Positions 8,832-18,502 of a stretch of 64,000 nucleotides of DNA are shown here, one piece after another. The stretch covers positions 1-64,000 of the forward strand of contig JAFQZL010000063.1 in NCBI GenBank assembly GCA_017405945.1. The letters are read 5' to 3'. The translations under genes were made by a program, and so were the position numbers. Numbering within the stretch: position 1 is the first letter of the stretch; every line of letters starts with the position of its first letter. The notes under the pieces were generated by a model. That model searched no databases. It saw nothing but the letters and a program-made list of their open reading frames with translations, and was not told the DNA's origin. This stretch comes from Acidaminococcaceae bacterium (GTDB lineage Bacteria; Bacillota; Negativicutes; Acidaminococcales; Acidaminococcaceae).

Positions 8832-10988
8832 TTGAAACTGGATATCAGGCGAAAAGTTTTGCTACTGGTGCTTTCCGGCAGTCTGCTGACCTTTATGCTG
8901 ATGACTGCTTTTTTTGCGGTTAACATGATTCATGCCAGAAAAGCGATGGATGACCAGACCGAAGAGCTGGCCAACGGCGCCGCCGAATATGCGGCAGAAA
9001 TGCTGGAAGCCGGAATTAAGAAGCGCATGGAAGAAATCACCCGGGTCCGGGCTCAGGGTATTAATAATGGTTTAACGGAAACTGTGGCAGACTTGAAATA
9101 TATTGCGGGTGAAATGAGCGATCTTCTGCAGAAAGGCGTCAGGTTTTCTGCAGAGCCTGTTCCCAATGCCCTGTATATCGACGTTCCCGCCGGCAGGCCA
9201 TTCATACTGTACAGTCCTACCCTTGTAAAGCAGGGGATTTCCGCCCCTTTGCAGAAGGAAATTGACAGGGCTTCAGGCATTGCCGGTTTATTGGTACGCA
9301 TGAGCGGTTATTATCCAAATGTGTTTGTGGGTTCGAAAAACGGCTATTTTCTTATGGTGCAGGAAAAGGGCGTGGATAATACAGTCTCTTATTTCTGTAA
9401 AGATTCCATACGGAATTCCTACGACCCGCGGGAACGGTCCTGGTATAAGCTGGGAAGAGATGTTTCAGAACCGGTATTTACGGATGCTTATCTTGATGCC
9501 GGAACCGGCGATCTCTGTGTTTCCGCTGTCATGTCCTATTATGATGTGAATGGCTTTGCGGGGGTTGTCGGTTTGGACTGCAGTATTCAGGACCTTTACG
9601 CACAGATTATGGAAACTGCCATCAGCAGTAACGAGCACTCGTTTATTCTCGGGAAAAAAGGTGAGGTCATCGTTTCTTCCAAAAAGGAAGGCAGTTTGTC
9701 GGTCTCCCGTGAAAGTCCGGATCTGCGCCGGTCAGGGGATACTTCCCTGGCCCGTGAAGCCGCCCGTATGGTTGAGGGGAAAAGCGATATCAAGATAGTT
9801 TCGGTAGACGGGGTGGAGTATTATCTGGCTTATGCGCCTCTTAAACTGCAGGGCTGGAGCTTTGGTACCCTGGTGAAAAAAGAAGAAGCGCTGGCGCCTG
9901 CAATGAAGGCGAAGAGTGAAATGCGCAGTTGGATGGAAGATTTCCGGACAGTGCTGCGTGACCAGTTTGCAGGCAATACAGCAGCGCTGGCTGTGGCTAT
10001 GTCTTTGCTGCTGGCCGGATTTATCGGTTTCAGTACCTGGTCGGCAAAGCGGTTTGTAAAGCCTATTCTGGAGCTGGAGGATGGGGTGAAGCAGATTGCT
10101 CAGGGCAATCTGGACAAAACGCTGTCCCTGCAAACCGGAGATGAGATAGAACAGCTTGCGGACAGCGTGAATAACATGACCGCAGCGCTTAAAACCCATA
10201 TTGCGGACCTTTCCGAAATGACAGCGGAAAAGGAACGCATCACGACCGAGCTGTCCGTTGCACGGCATATCCAGGAAGGGATGCTGCCCAAAACATTTCC
10301 TGCCTTTCCGGATAAAACGGAATTTGATATTTATGCGTCCATGCAGGCAGCCAAAGAGGTTGGCGGGGACTTTTACGATTTTTATCTGGTGGATGAGGAT
10401 CATCTCGCCGTGACCATTGGCGACGTTTCCGGTAAAGGGATGCCGGCTGCGCTGTTTATGGTTGTGGCCAGAACCGTTCTGCAAAACAACACGCTTCTTC
10501 TGAAAAAGGCGGAGGCCCTGGGAGAAATCATGGCCCGGGCCAATGACCGGCTCTGTCAGAATAATGAAGAGGATATGTTTGTGACTGTGTTCATGGGAAT
10601 ATTGAACATCCGGAGTGGGGAGTTCTGCTATGCGAACGCGGGGCATAACCGGCCGTTGCTGCGACACGGTAAAAATGGTTTTGCCTGGCTGCCAAAGGCG
10701 GATACCTGTATGATGGGCCTGATGGAAGGGATGGATTTCCCGGTCCGCAAGTTGCAGCTTAACCCGGGAGACAGCCTGTTCCTATATACCGATGGGGTAA
10801 CAGAAGCGATGGATGAAGAAGGAAGGCTGTTTTCCGATGAGAAGCTGGAAAATCTGCTGGGAACCGTGCCAGCGGACGCGGAGGCGAAAGACATCCTGAC
10901 GCTGGTTTCCGAAGCCGTGAAAGGCCATGCGGGCAACGCAGAGCAGTCTGATGATGTGACCATGCTGGGGCTTATATATAAGGGATGA
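8832..10988 (+). CDS. Membrane SpoIIE-type PP2C phosphatase with Cache sensor and HAMP (copy 1)
   Basis: 718 residues. Membrane segment about 8-30, an extracytoplasmic Cache-type sensor region (about 35-370, with DPRERSWYK and GVVGLDCS), a second membrane segment about 383-402, HAMP (about 405-455), then a SpoIIE/RsbU-type PP2C phosphatase domain (about 480-716). Metal-binding aspartates are in GGDFYDFY (Asp513), GDVSGKG (Asp531) and DDVTML (Asp707/708). It should dephosphorylate STAS proteins in response to an external ligand. The start is TTG, supported by GGAGGTG seven bases upstream. It is the first gene of the partner-switching/NRPS operon and is paralogous to the gene at 19017. Confidence 0.92.
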   Translation: MKLDIRRKVLLLVLSGSLLTFMLMTAFFAVNMIHARKAMDDQTEELANGAAEYAAEMLEAGIKKRMEEITRVRAQGINNGLTETVADLKYIAGEMSDLLQKGVRFSAEPVPNALYIDVPAGRPFILYSPTLVKQGISAPLQKEIDRASGIAGLLVRMSGYYPNVFVGSKNGYFLMVQEKGVDNTVSYFCKDSIRNSYDPRERSWYKLGRDVSEPVFTDAYLDAGTGDLCVSAVMSYYDVNGFAGVVGLDCSIQDLYAQIMETAISSNEHSFILGKKGEVIVSSKKEGSLSVSRESPDLRRSGDTSLAREAARMVEGKSDIKIVSVDGVEYYLAYAPLKLQGWSFGTLVKKEEALAPAMKAKSEMRSWMEDFRTVLRDQFAGNTAALAVAMSLLLAGFIGFSTWSAKRFVKPILELEDGVKQIAQGNLDKTLSLQTGDEIEQLADSVNNMTAALKTHIADLSEMTAEKERITTELSVARHIQEGMLPKTFPAFPDKTEFDIYASMQAAKEVGGDFYDFYLVDEDHLAVTIGDVSGKGMPAALFMVVARTVLQNNTLLLKKAEALGEIMARANDRLCQNNEEDMFVTVFMGILNIRSGEFCYANAGHNRPLLRHGKNGFAWLPKADTCMMGLMEGMDFPVRKLQLNPGDSLFLYTDGVTEAMDEEGRLFSDEKLENLLGTVPADAEAKDILTLVSEAVKGHAGNAEQSDDVTMLGLIYKG

Positions 10989-11113
10989 AATCACGAAACC
11001 GCATGTAAGCAGCACCCCCGGGGAAGCAATTGAAACATATCAAAACCGGTAAGATAACAGTATTTCAGTGAAGTTGTAATACACGTCAATATACAAAGAA
11101 AGGATGAATGCAA

Positions 11114-12703
11114 ATGGCATTAGGAATTAATTCCAGTGTGGAGGGCACGACTCTGACGCTGGAACTCAGTGGCAGACTCAGTACTCAGGAAACACGTGAA
11201 TTTGATATTACGTTTGCGGAAAAGGTGCAGGGAATGAAACAGGCCCTGCTGGATTTTTCAAAAGTGGAATACATTTCCTCGGCAGGATTGCGTTCCCTGT
11301 TTACGGCGAAAAAGAAAATGACGCAGCAGGGCGGCGAACTGACCTTACTGTATCCTTCCCAGGAAGTGGGGGAGGTTTTGCAGGCGACCCGTTTTGATAA
11401 TCTGATCAAAGTGGTCTGGCGGAAAGAGGAAGAGAATGTTTCCCAATTCTATCCCCTGCGTCCAATCCAGCGTTGGATGGTGGATACGCATTTTATGAAA
11501 GCAAAGTCTACCATGATGAATACCGGTGCCCTGATCCGGCTGGATCCGTCTCTTGACATGGAAAGGCTGGCGGCGGCTTTGAATGATGTACTTGCCTCGT
11601 ATGATATTTTCCGCTGCCGTCTGGTAATCCATCCGGAAACAGGGGACCTCTGCCAGCGTTTTGACGGAGACATTACCAAGGTTGTGGTGGAGACGCTCTC
11701 GGACGAAGCCTTTGAACAGCGGAAGCAGGAAATTAAGCTGCCTTATGACCTGATCGATCATCCACTGTACCGGATCTACCTGATGGTCACTGCTACGGCC
11801 AAGTATTTTTATGCGGACTTTTACCATGCAATCATGGACGGCGCCGCTATCGCCATGCTTTTCCTGCGAGAGGTGGATAAACGCTATGTTCGTCCCGAAC
11901 GGGGCGGCAAAGCCGGGCGCCAGTCTGCCAGCTACGCCGGGTATATCCGGGAGGAAGCGGAAATACCGCTGGCAGAACTGCAGGCAGGACATGATTACTG
12001 GACCCGGATGCTGGCAGGTTTTGACGAGGACCTGCATCTGCCTCCCGCGGATATAGACGGAGCCAGCGATTCACCGGAACACGAGATAGAGGTCCCGTTC
12101 CCTGTGATCGAAAAGGACTTTTTCAAAGGCAGAGAGTTTACTGAGAATACATTTTTCATGGGGGCGTCACTGCTGGCCCTGGCCAAATCTACGGGAAGCC
12201 GGGAAGCTATCATGGGCTGGGTTCACAACGGACGTGTGACGTTGTCCGAAAAGCGTCTCATGGGCCTGATGCTGGACCAGTTCCCCATCCGCTGGGATTT
12301 TAACGAAGATATTACGGCAACCGCCTTCCTGGGCGGGCTGGAAGCCAGGGTAAACGAAGGTATGCAGTACCGCAAGAGTCTGGACATGGTTTACGGCAGC
12401 GGGCTGGAAGACGAGTGCGCCAGCTTTATCCTGCAAAAAGGCAATTTGGGACGCCGGGGCACGATAAAACTGGGGGGCACGGAAGGATTGATCGAGGAAA
12501 TGCCTGCCAATGAGATTTCGGCGGCGGAAAATACGCTGGACATTGAAGTAAACGCCCATGACGACGGTACGTTCTCTTTGGTATTGGACTACGATAACAA
12601 CCGTTACAGCGAGGAGGCCATGCGTCGGTTTGCGGCCATCATGAAAGACATGGTGGTTGCCCTGCAGAACGAGGACTGCGTTGTGACGGAACTGCTGAAA
12701 TAA
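11114..12703 (+). CDS. STAS-condensation domain fusion protein
   Basis: 529 residues. Residues 1-105 form a STAS (anti-sigma-factor antagonist) domain with the phosphorylatable pair in YISSAGL (Ser55/Ser56), as in SpoIIAA/RsbV. Residues about 115-525 form an NRPS condensation-like acyltransferase domain with the active-site motif HAIMDG (His238, Asp242) and the usual NTLDIEVN-type closing part. A STAS domain fused to a condensation domain is highly unusual. It implies that phosphorylation by the RsbW-like kinase and dephosphorylation by the SpoIIE proteins control an acyl- or aminoacyl-transfer step. An ATG at 11108 is also possible; 11114 gives better spacing to the AAAGGA ribosome site. It precedes the NRPS gene by 22 bases. 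Confidence 0.85.
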   Translation: MALGINSSVEGTTLTLELSGRLSTQETREFDITFAEKVQGMKQALLDFSKVEYISSAGLRSLFTAKKKMTQQGGELTLLYPSQEVGEVLQATRFDNLIKVVWRKEEENVSQFYPLRPIQRWMVDTHFMKAKSTMMNTGALIRLDPSLDMERLAAALNDVLASYDIFRCRLVIHPETGDLCQRFDGDITKVVVETLSDEAFEQRKQEIKLPYDLIDHPLYRIYLMVTATAKYFYADFYHAIMDGAAIAMLFLREVDKRYVRPERGGKAGRQSASYAGYIREEAEIPLAELQAGHDYWTRMLAGFDEDLHLPPADIDGASDSPEHEIEVPFPVIEKDFFKGREFTENTFFMGASLLALAKSTGSREAIMGWVHNGRVTLSEKRLMGLMLDQFPIRWDFNEDITATAFLGGLEARVNEGMQYRKSLDMVYGSGLEDECASFILQKGNLGRRGTIKLGGTEGLIEEMPANEISAAENTLDIEVNAHDDGTFSLVLDYDNNRYSEEAMRRFAAIMKDMVVALQNEDCVVTELLK

Positions 12704-12725
12704 TGCCAGAAGGGGTTTAACAACA

Positions 12726-15700
12726 ATGAATAAACAGGAATGGTGCGCTGCTCGTTTTACTTCAGAATTGCCGGACTGTCTGCCTCTTCCCGAGCTGCGG
12801 GAGGTTCCCGGCTGTGAGTGGGCCACGTATGCCCTTTCCATGGCGAAGGATCCGGATACTGAAACACTGGCGTCGGCTACATTGCTGCTGTTGGGAGTAT
12901 ATGGTGGAATCAACGAGGCCGGCCTCTCAGTCTGGAACGGGATTTCATACCAGCCCCTGCGGCAGGAATGGAAGCCTGACGGGACGCCGGCCGAACTGAT
13001 AAAAAATGTGGGAACCATGCTTAGAGAGGGGGCCGCTTATGTTTGGGAAGCTGACGAAGCCAGGGACATTTTAGGCGTGGAAGCGGGACGGGCCGTAGGC
13101 TTTTCCATCAACGGCGAGGTTCCGGCGGAAAGGCGCGACGGACTGGCCCTTATCTTTGGCGCTGAACCCGGCAGGCTTGTAATTACTTACAATGTCTGTC
13201 TGTATACCGAAGCCTTTATCCGGATGATGGCCCTTTCCCTGCGGGAGATACTGGGCAGTCTTCCGGCAGCAGAAACCCTGGCCGGCCTTCGCATTACGGC
13301 AGGGGAAACCATGAAAATTCTAGACAGCTTCAATGAGACTGTCCATGTCTATAACAAAACCGATACCATCATTGAGCAGTTCTGTACCCGGGCGGCGGAG
13401 TGCCCGGATAACCTTGCGGTGGTTTACGAAGATAAATCCTATACCTATGCCGAAGTGCAGGGTCTGGCCTTCCGGCTGGCGGCCTGTGTGGCCCGGCAGG
13501 GACTGGACCGGGGGGATACCGTTGCGGTATTCATTCCCCGTTGCGAATACATGGTGATCGCTTCCCTGGGCGTGATGCGGGCGGGGTGCGCCTATGAGCC
13601 CCTGGATCCCAACTATCCGGACGAACGCCTGGCGTTTATGGTAAAAGATGCGAATGTGCGGCTCATCATTGTTGCAGATGAACTGCTGCCCCGGCTGGAC
13701 AATTTTAAGGAATTTGACGGAACGGTGCTTCGTATTTCCGAGATTTCATCCATGCCGCAACCGGACGCAACTACGTTGGCGCAAATACAGTTTCCCTGCC
13801 CGGACGACCTGTTCATGCTGATTTATACCTCCGGTACCACCGGCGTGCCCAAAGGGGTGCGGCTGCTACAGAAAAACCTGATGGCCTATGCGGCCTGGTA
13901 CCGGCGTTATTTTGCGGCGACGGAACAGTTCCGGGTCACCTGTTACAACAGTTACGGCTTCGACGGTTCTCTGGCGGATATGTATCCGGCACTTACGGTG
14001 GGGGCCGGTATCGTCGTTATTCCCGAAGAGAAAAAGCTGGATCTGCCGGCTCTGGCGGAGATTATCAACAAACACCATATTGTGGTGGCAGACCTGCCGG
14101 CCCAGGTGGGGCGCCAGTTTGCCCTGACCATGGACTGCCCGGAGCTGAAATACATCGTGGTAGGAGGCGAGACGCTGGTGCCCTTCAAACCGGTGCATCC
14201 CTACATTGTGGCCAATGAATACGGCCCTACGGAAGCCACGGTTTCCATTACCTGTTACAGTATGACAGAATACGAGCCGGATATCCCTATCGGCAAACCC
14301 ATGGATAATACGGCTATTTATATCGTGGACGGTGCCGGCCGCCGGGTGCCCCCCGGTGCCCTGGGCGAGCTCTGGGTAGCGGGAATCCAGGTAGCGGGAG
14401 GCTACCTGAACCGGCCCGAGAAGACAAAAGAGGCCTTTGTACCCAACCCATTCTCTCAGGAACCTGATTATGAAACCGCTTACCGGACTGGGGATATGGC
14501 CCGCTACCGTCTGGACGGAAACATTGAGTTTATCGGCCGGCGGGACGGCCTGGTGAAAATCCGCGGGTTCCGGGTGGAACTGGCGGAAGTGGAAGGGGTC
14601 GTCCGCGATTTCCCATCGGTGAAGAACGCGGCGGTCGTGGCCTGCGACAATCCGGCAGGAGGAAAATTCATCGCAGCGTACGTAGTAGCAGATGAACCCA
14701 TTGACCGGGAAGCATTGGCGGCCTTTATCCGGGAACGGAAACCGCCCTACATGGTACCGGCGGCTATCGTACAGATGGACGCTATTCCCCAAAACCAGAA
14801 CGGCAAGCTGGATAAACGGGCCCTGCCCAAACCGGAAGTATATGTGACAGAGACGCCGTATGTGGCCCCCGCTAATGAGACGGAAGCGGCCCTGGTCCAC
14901 GGCTTTGCCATCGCGTTAGGCATGGAAAAGGTCAGCGCTGAAGAGGACTTTTTTGCGGCCGGGGGCGACAGTCTCAGTGTAGTACGTCTGCTGGCGGAAT
15001 GCCGCGACCTGAAACTGAACTTCAATCTTGTGTATGAGGGCAAGACCCCCGCAGGCATTGCAAAGCTGCTGGCACAGCGGCAGGAAAAAGAACAGGCTGT
15101 CGTGATCCACAGGGACACCCATTTCCTCGGTCCCCTTCAGGCGCTGCACTACGAGTGGGGCAACGATCTGGAGGAAGGATACGGCCTCCACTGCGACGCC
15201 CATGTGTATCTGGCCCCGGAGACCGATCTGGAACGGCTGGCCGCCGCAATCGAAAAGACACTGCTGGCCCATCCGGCCGTGGATGCCCGGCTGGTTGCCG
15301 CGGTGGAAGGCAAATTCCGCTGGCGGCAAGGCGACCTGCAGAATCTGAAACCTGCCGTTGAGACAATCAGCCGGAAGGAATTTGAAGCCCTGAAGCCACA
15401 CCTCCGCCAGCCCATGAACCGGCCCGGGATCCGCATGTTCGTCATGCGTCTGTTTGCGATTACAGAAGCAGACGGAACAGTTGCTAAAGAGTTTTACTTT
15501 GACTTCCTCCATCCCATTATTGACGGCGACTCCATCAACATCTTCCTGGAAGACGTAGATGCCGCGTACCGGGGAGAAGCACCGGAGAAGGAAGAGTACA
15601 GCATCTTTGATTATTATGATCAAATCGAGGATACCATTGATACCCCTGCTTACAAAAAGGAACAGGAGTGGAACGCTGACTTTGTCAGTTCCTTTACGGC

Positions 15701-16361
15701 GCATCCCGGAGAGCTGGCTGGGGATCTGGAGCCCGGTGATGATAACGTGACGAAGGATATGATGCTGCCCCTTCATGTGGATCTGAAAGCCGTAGATGCC
15801 TTTACTAAAGTAAACGGTGTTACTGACGGCACCGTTCTGGCCGCGGCCTTCGGCCTGCTGCAGAGCCTGGCCAACGGAGAAAAGGCCTCCGTCGTCCTGA
15901 CCATCTACAACGGACGGGACGATATCCGCTACGAACGGACCATGGGTGCCGTTTACCGGCATTATCCCCTTTGCGTCCACTGGCAGGATGATATGACAGC
16001 ATCCCGCTTTGTGAAAGAAACCCAGGAGAATATCCTCCTGTGCCGTCGCCACGTCCTGTACGAGGGGGATCCCGCGCCTCTCATCGCGGCTTTCTCCTAT
16101 CAGGGCGAGGACATCGAAGACGAGTTTACCTTCTGCGGCGCCCCGGCCCGCTATGACGAAATCGAGGATTACGAAGACGAAATCTTTGATTTCTTCCTGC
16201 ACCGGCGCAAGGATGATTTCTACGTAAACCTGACTTACAATACGTTAGCTTACAGCGATGCCTTCGTAACCCGCTTCCTGAAAAATTACGCTTCTGTCAT
16301 CCATGGCCTGACGGCGGGCAAAAGCATTGGAGAAATTGTAAAGGAGATTCTGCGTGGATAA
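12726..16361 (+). CDS. Non-ribosomal peptide synthetase, (half C)-A-PCP-C
   Basis: 1211 residues. The first 195 resemble the C-terminal half of a condensation domain without its HHxxxDG motif. A full adenylation domain follows (about 198-700): A3 YTSGTTGVPKG (from 367), A4 with GFDGS (Asp413), A5 NEYGPTEAT (from 497), A7 YRTGD (586), A10 NGKLDK (Lys694). A carrier domain (about 705-785) has GGDS with the phosphopantetheine serine at 749. A C-terminal condensation domain (about 790-1205) has HPIIDG (His929). No thioesterase, reductase or second A domain is present, so one amino acid is activated and passed on, perhaps joined to an acyl or amine acceptor. No phosphopantetheinyl transferase lies nearby. 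The stop overlaps the next start. Confidence 0.9.
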   Translation: MNKQEWCAARFTSELPDCLPLPELREVPGCEWATYALSMAKDPDTETLASATLLLLGVYGGINEAGLSVWNGISYQPLRQEWKPDGTPAELIKNVGTMLREGAAYVWEADEARDILGVEAGRAVGFSINGEVPAERRDGLALIFGAEPGRLVITYNVCLYTEAFIRMMALSLREILGSLPAAETLAGLRITAGETMKILDSFNETVHVYNKTDTIIEQFCTRAAECPDNLAVVYEDKSYTYAEVQGLAFRLAACVARQGLDRGDTVAVFIPRCEYMVIASLGVMRAGCAYEPLDPNYPDERLAFMVKDANVRLIIVADELLPRLDNFKEFDGTVLRISEISSMPQPDATTLAQIQFPCPDDLFMLIYTSGTTGVPKGVRLLQKNLMAYAAWYRRYFAATEQFRVTCYNSYGFDGSLADMYPALTVGAGIVVIPEEKKLDLPALAEIINKHHIVVADLPAQVGRQFALTMDCPELKYIVVGGETLVPFKPVHPYIVANEYGPTEATVSITCYSMTEYEPDIPIGKPMDNTAIYIVDGAGRRVPPGALGELWVAGIQVAGGYLNRPEKTKEAFVPNPFSQEPDYETAYRTGDMARYRLDGNIEFIGRRDGLVKIRGFRVELAEVEGVVRDFPSVKNAAVVACDNPAGGKFIAAYVVADEPIDREALAAFIRERKPPYMVPAAIVQMDAIPQNQNGKLDKRALPKPEVYVTETPYVAPANETEAALVHGFAIALGMEKVSAEEDFFAAGGDSLSVVRLLAECRDLKLNFNLVYEGKTPAGIAKLLAQRQEKEQAVVIHRDTHFLGPLQALHYEWGNDLEEGYGLHCDAHVYLAPETDLERLAAAIEKTLLAHPAVDARLVAAVEGKFRWRQGDLQNLKPAVETISRKEFEALKPHLRQPMNRPGIRMFVMRLFAITEADGTVAKEFYFDFLHPIIDGDSINIFLEDVDAAYRGEAPEKEEYSIFDYYDQIEDTIDTPAYKKEQEWNADFVSSFTAHPGELAGDLEPGDDNVTKDMMLPLHVDLKAVDAFTKVNGVTDGTVLAAAFGLLQSLANGEKASVVLTIYNGRDDIRYERTMGAVYRHYPLCVHWQDDMTASRFVKETQENILLCRRHVLYEGDPAPLIAAFSYQGEDIEDEFTFCGAPARYDEIEDYEDEIFDFFLHRRKDDFYVNLTYNTLAYSDAFVTRFLKNYASVIHGLTAGKSIGEIVKEILRG

Positions 16362-18099
16362 AACCGTAGATTATGCTTATTTTACCCGAAAGATGTTTAT
16401 CCGCTCGGTCCTGCCTGCGCCCCTGGCGGCGATTGGCCTGGCCCTGGCGGAAATCGGTGATACGATTCTGGTCGGTCATGCCATCGGCATGGACGGTCTG
16501 GCTGCCATCGGTTTTATTTCCCCTCTGTTCCTGCTGACCACTTTCTTCGTGTTTGGCCTGTCCATGGGCGGCGCCATTGTCTACAGCAACCTGATGCACG
16601 AGGGGAAAAAGGAAGACGCTTCAGGTATCTTCAACTTCTTTCTCAGGCTCAGCCTGGTGATCGGTTTTATCATCTCGGCAGGGGGAATTCTTTTTGAAGA
16701 CCAGGTGCTGGCTTTTCTGGGAACCAGTCCGGAGGACGGTGCCGTGTACCAGATGGCAAAGGATTATATCTTTTATATTCTTCTGGGCGCCCCCTTTGAA
16801 ATCCTTATGGAAGTGTTTACCGCTTACCTCCGCAATGATGATGCAGATTCCTTTTCTACCACGGTGCAGAGCGTTACCGGGATAGCCAATCTCATTATCA
16901 GCGCATTGCTGTTGCTTGTATTCGGCTGGGGCATCGCCGGCTGCAGTTTTGGCTTCTTTTTTTCCAATTTTGCGGCGGTGCTGGCCTGTATTGTATATAT
17001 CCTCATGCACCCGAAAGGGAATCTGCGGCTGCAGCGTCACGCGGCTTCGTTCAGGGAAGCCGTTAAGCCTCTGCGCCTGGGTTTTGCTACGTCTTCGGAG
17101 TACATCTTTGATGCCATCTTTTCATTGGCAGTCATTCATTTGCTGGCTCACATGGCGGGGACGGAAGGCGTGGCGGTGTTCAGCATCATTGAAAACCTGT
17201 CAGTGCTCTTTATCTTTCTGTATGAGTTTATTGGTAAAACTTCCCAGCCCCTGTTTTCCACATTTTTTGCTGAATGTAACTTTGGGGAACTGCACCGGGT
17301 CTTCCGGTATGCGCTGATTTATTCCCTTGTCCTGGGCATTCTGGCCATGGTCCTTGTAATGGCCTGGCCCCAGATCCTCGACCTGCTCTTTGGTCTGGAG
17401 GACGTGGAAGATGTTACTAAAGCCTACTACGCTGCCCGGGTATTTTGCGGCGGTTCCGTGATCATGGGCGTAGCCCTGCTGTTGCAGAACTATATGCAGT
17501 CGGAAGAGGATGAGTGGGGGGCATTCCTGGTGGTGTTTATGCGCCGTCTCGGCGCCAGCCTGCCGATTGCTCTTGTGCTGGCGGAATATGGTTTTTATGC
17601 TTTTTGGTTTGTCTATCCACTGGCGGAAATTGTTACGCTGATCATACTGTATATTTATAAGCGCCGCCGGGGCGAGCGTCACGCGGTTGATCCGGTCCGG
17701 GTGTACAGCACTGCCTTTCTGGGTAAGGTATCGGATGTGGCTGCCCAGATAGATACTGCTGAAGCCTTTGCGAAAACCTGGGGGGCAGGAGAGAAAACCT
17801 GTCATACCCTGCGTCTGGCCATGGAAGAAATCTGCGGTCTGATGAACGAAAGGGCGGCCAGGCGGGAAGGAGATCCCCTGCTGAGCCAGCTGACCCTGAT
17901 CGCCAACGAGGACGGAACACTGACCCTGCATCTCCGGGATGACGGGCAGGAACTGGATCCGTTCCGGTTATCCGCGGAATCGAAGCAGATCGAAGATGTT
18001 GACGTGCGGGCTCTGGGCCTTCATGCGGTGAAAACCCACGTCCGCCAGTATCTGTACCGCAACTACCATGGTTTCAATACTATCACACTGACAGTGTGA
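16354..18099 (+). CDS. MATE exporter fused to an RsbW-like ATPase domain
   Basis: 581 residues. Residues 1-445 are a MATE-family efflux transporter with 12 predicted membrane segments. The last 115 or so residues (about 465-581) form a GHKL/HATPase domain of the anti-sigma-factor kinase type: N box EEICGLMNE, G1 DDGQELDP, and a reduced G2 ALGLHAV lacking the glycine pair of active kinases. The GTG start overlaps the NRPS stop and has AAAGGAG upstream, indicating translational coupling. The fusion suggests that export of the NRPS product is gated by binding a STAS protein. Whether the ATPase domain still phosphorylates is doubtful given the weak G2 box. Confidence 0.88.
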   Translation: MDKTVDYAYFTRKMFIRSVLPAPLAAIGLALAEIGDTILVGHAIGMDGLAAIGFISPLFLLTTFFVFGLSMGGAIVYSNLMHEGKKEDASGIFNFFLRLSLVIGFIISAGGILFEDQVLAFLGTSPEDGAVYQMAKDYIFYILLGAPFEILMEVFTAYLRNDDADSFSTTVQSVTGIANLIISALLLLVFGWGIAGCSFGFFFSNFAAVLACIVYILMHPKGNLRLQRHAASFREAVKPLRLGFATSSEYIFDAIFSLAVIHLLAHMAGTEGVAVFSIIENLSVLFIFLYEFIGKTSQPLFSTFFAECNFGELHRVFRYALIYSLVLGILAMVLVMAWPQILDLLFGLEDVEDVTKAYYAARVFCGGSVIMGVALLLQNYMQSEEDEWGAFLVVFMRRLGASLPIALVLAEYGFYAFWFVYPLAEIVTLIILYIYKRRRGERHAVDPVRVYSTAFLGKVSDVAAQIDTAEAFAKTWGAGEKTCHTLRLAMEEICGLMNERAARREGDPLLSQLTLIANEDGTLTLHLRDDGQELDPFRLSAESKQIEDVDVRALGLHAVKTHVRQYLYRNYHGFNTITLTV

Positions 18100-18151
18100 T
18101 GCTGATAATAACGGTTGACGATAATAGTGCTTATATAAAGGAGAGGTAATC

Positions 18152-18487
18152 ATGGCCAAAGAATTTTTACAGAAAGAAAGCGCCGGTCCAAACGACTGGA
18201 CGGTTTGGAGCGTGAGCGGACGCATTGATATGGTGACGGCGGACTCTGCTTACGCTACGGGGGAAGATATTGTGCTGCGCAACGTGAAGACGGTGCTGGA
18301 CATGACGGATATGGAATATCTTTCCAGTGCAGGGTTAAGAGTTTTGCTGCGCCTGAACAAGCTGGCAAAGAAAAATGGCAAGACGTTTACTCTGGCCAGG
18401 CCTTCCGGCATTGTGAAATCGGTTTTGGAAGACAGCGGTATGGACGCGTTGTTCACGATATATACATCCCTGGAAGAACTGGACTGA
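18152..18487 (+). CDS. Stand-alone STAS protein (anti-sigma factor antagonist type)
   Basis: 111-residue single STAS domain of the SpoIIAA/RsbV type, with the signature DMTDMEYLSSAGLRVLL containing the candidate phosphorylation site Ser58/Ser59. In known systems the unphosphorylated form binds the kinase and frees its partner; phosphorylation stops this. It lies between the MATE-ATPase fusion and the free RsbW-like ATPase, with a GGAGAGG ribosome site. The likely partners are the ATPase encoded next, the MATE-borne ATPase domain and the two SpoIIE phosphatases. Confidence 0.93.
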   Translation: MAKEFLQKESAGPNDWTVWSVSGRIDMVTADSAYATGEDIVLRNVKTVLDMTDMEYLSSAGLRVLLRLNKLAKKNGKTFTLARPSGIVKSVLEDSGMDALFTIYTSLEELD

Positions 18488-18502
18488 CGGAGGTGCTGTC
18501 CC

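Noticed and set aside
14916..16202. 428-codon minus-strand frame opposite the NRPS
   Set aside because: Antisense shadow over the carrier and condensation domains; no ribosome site or domain.
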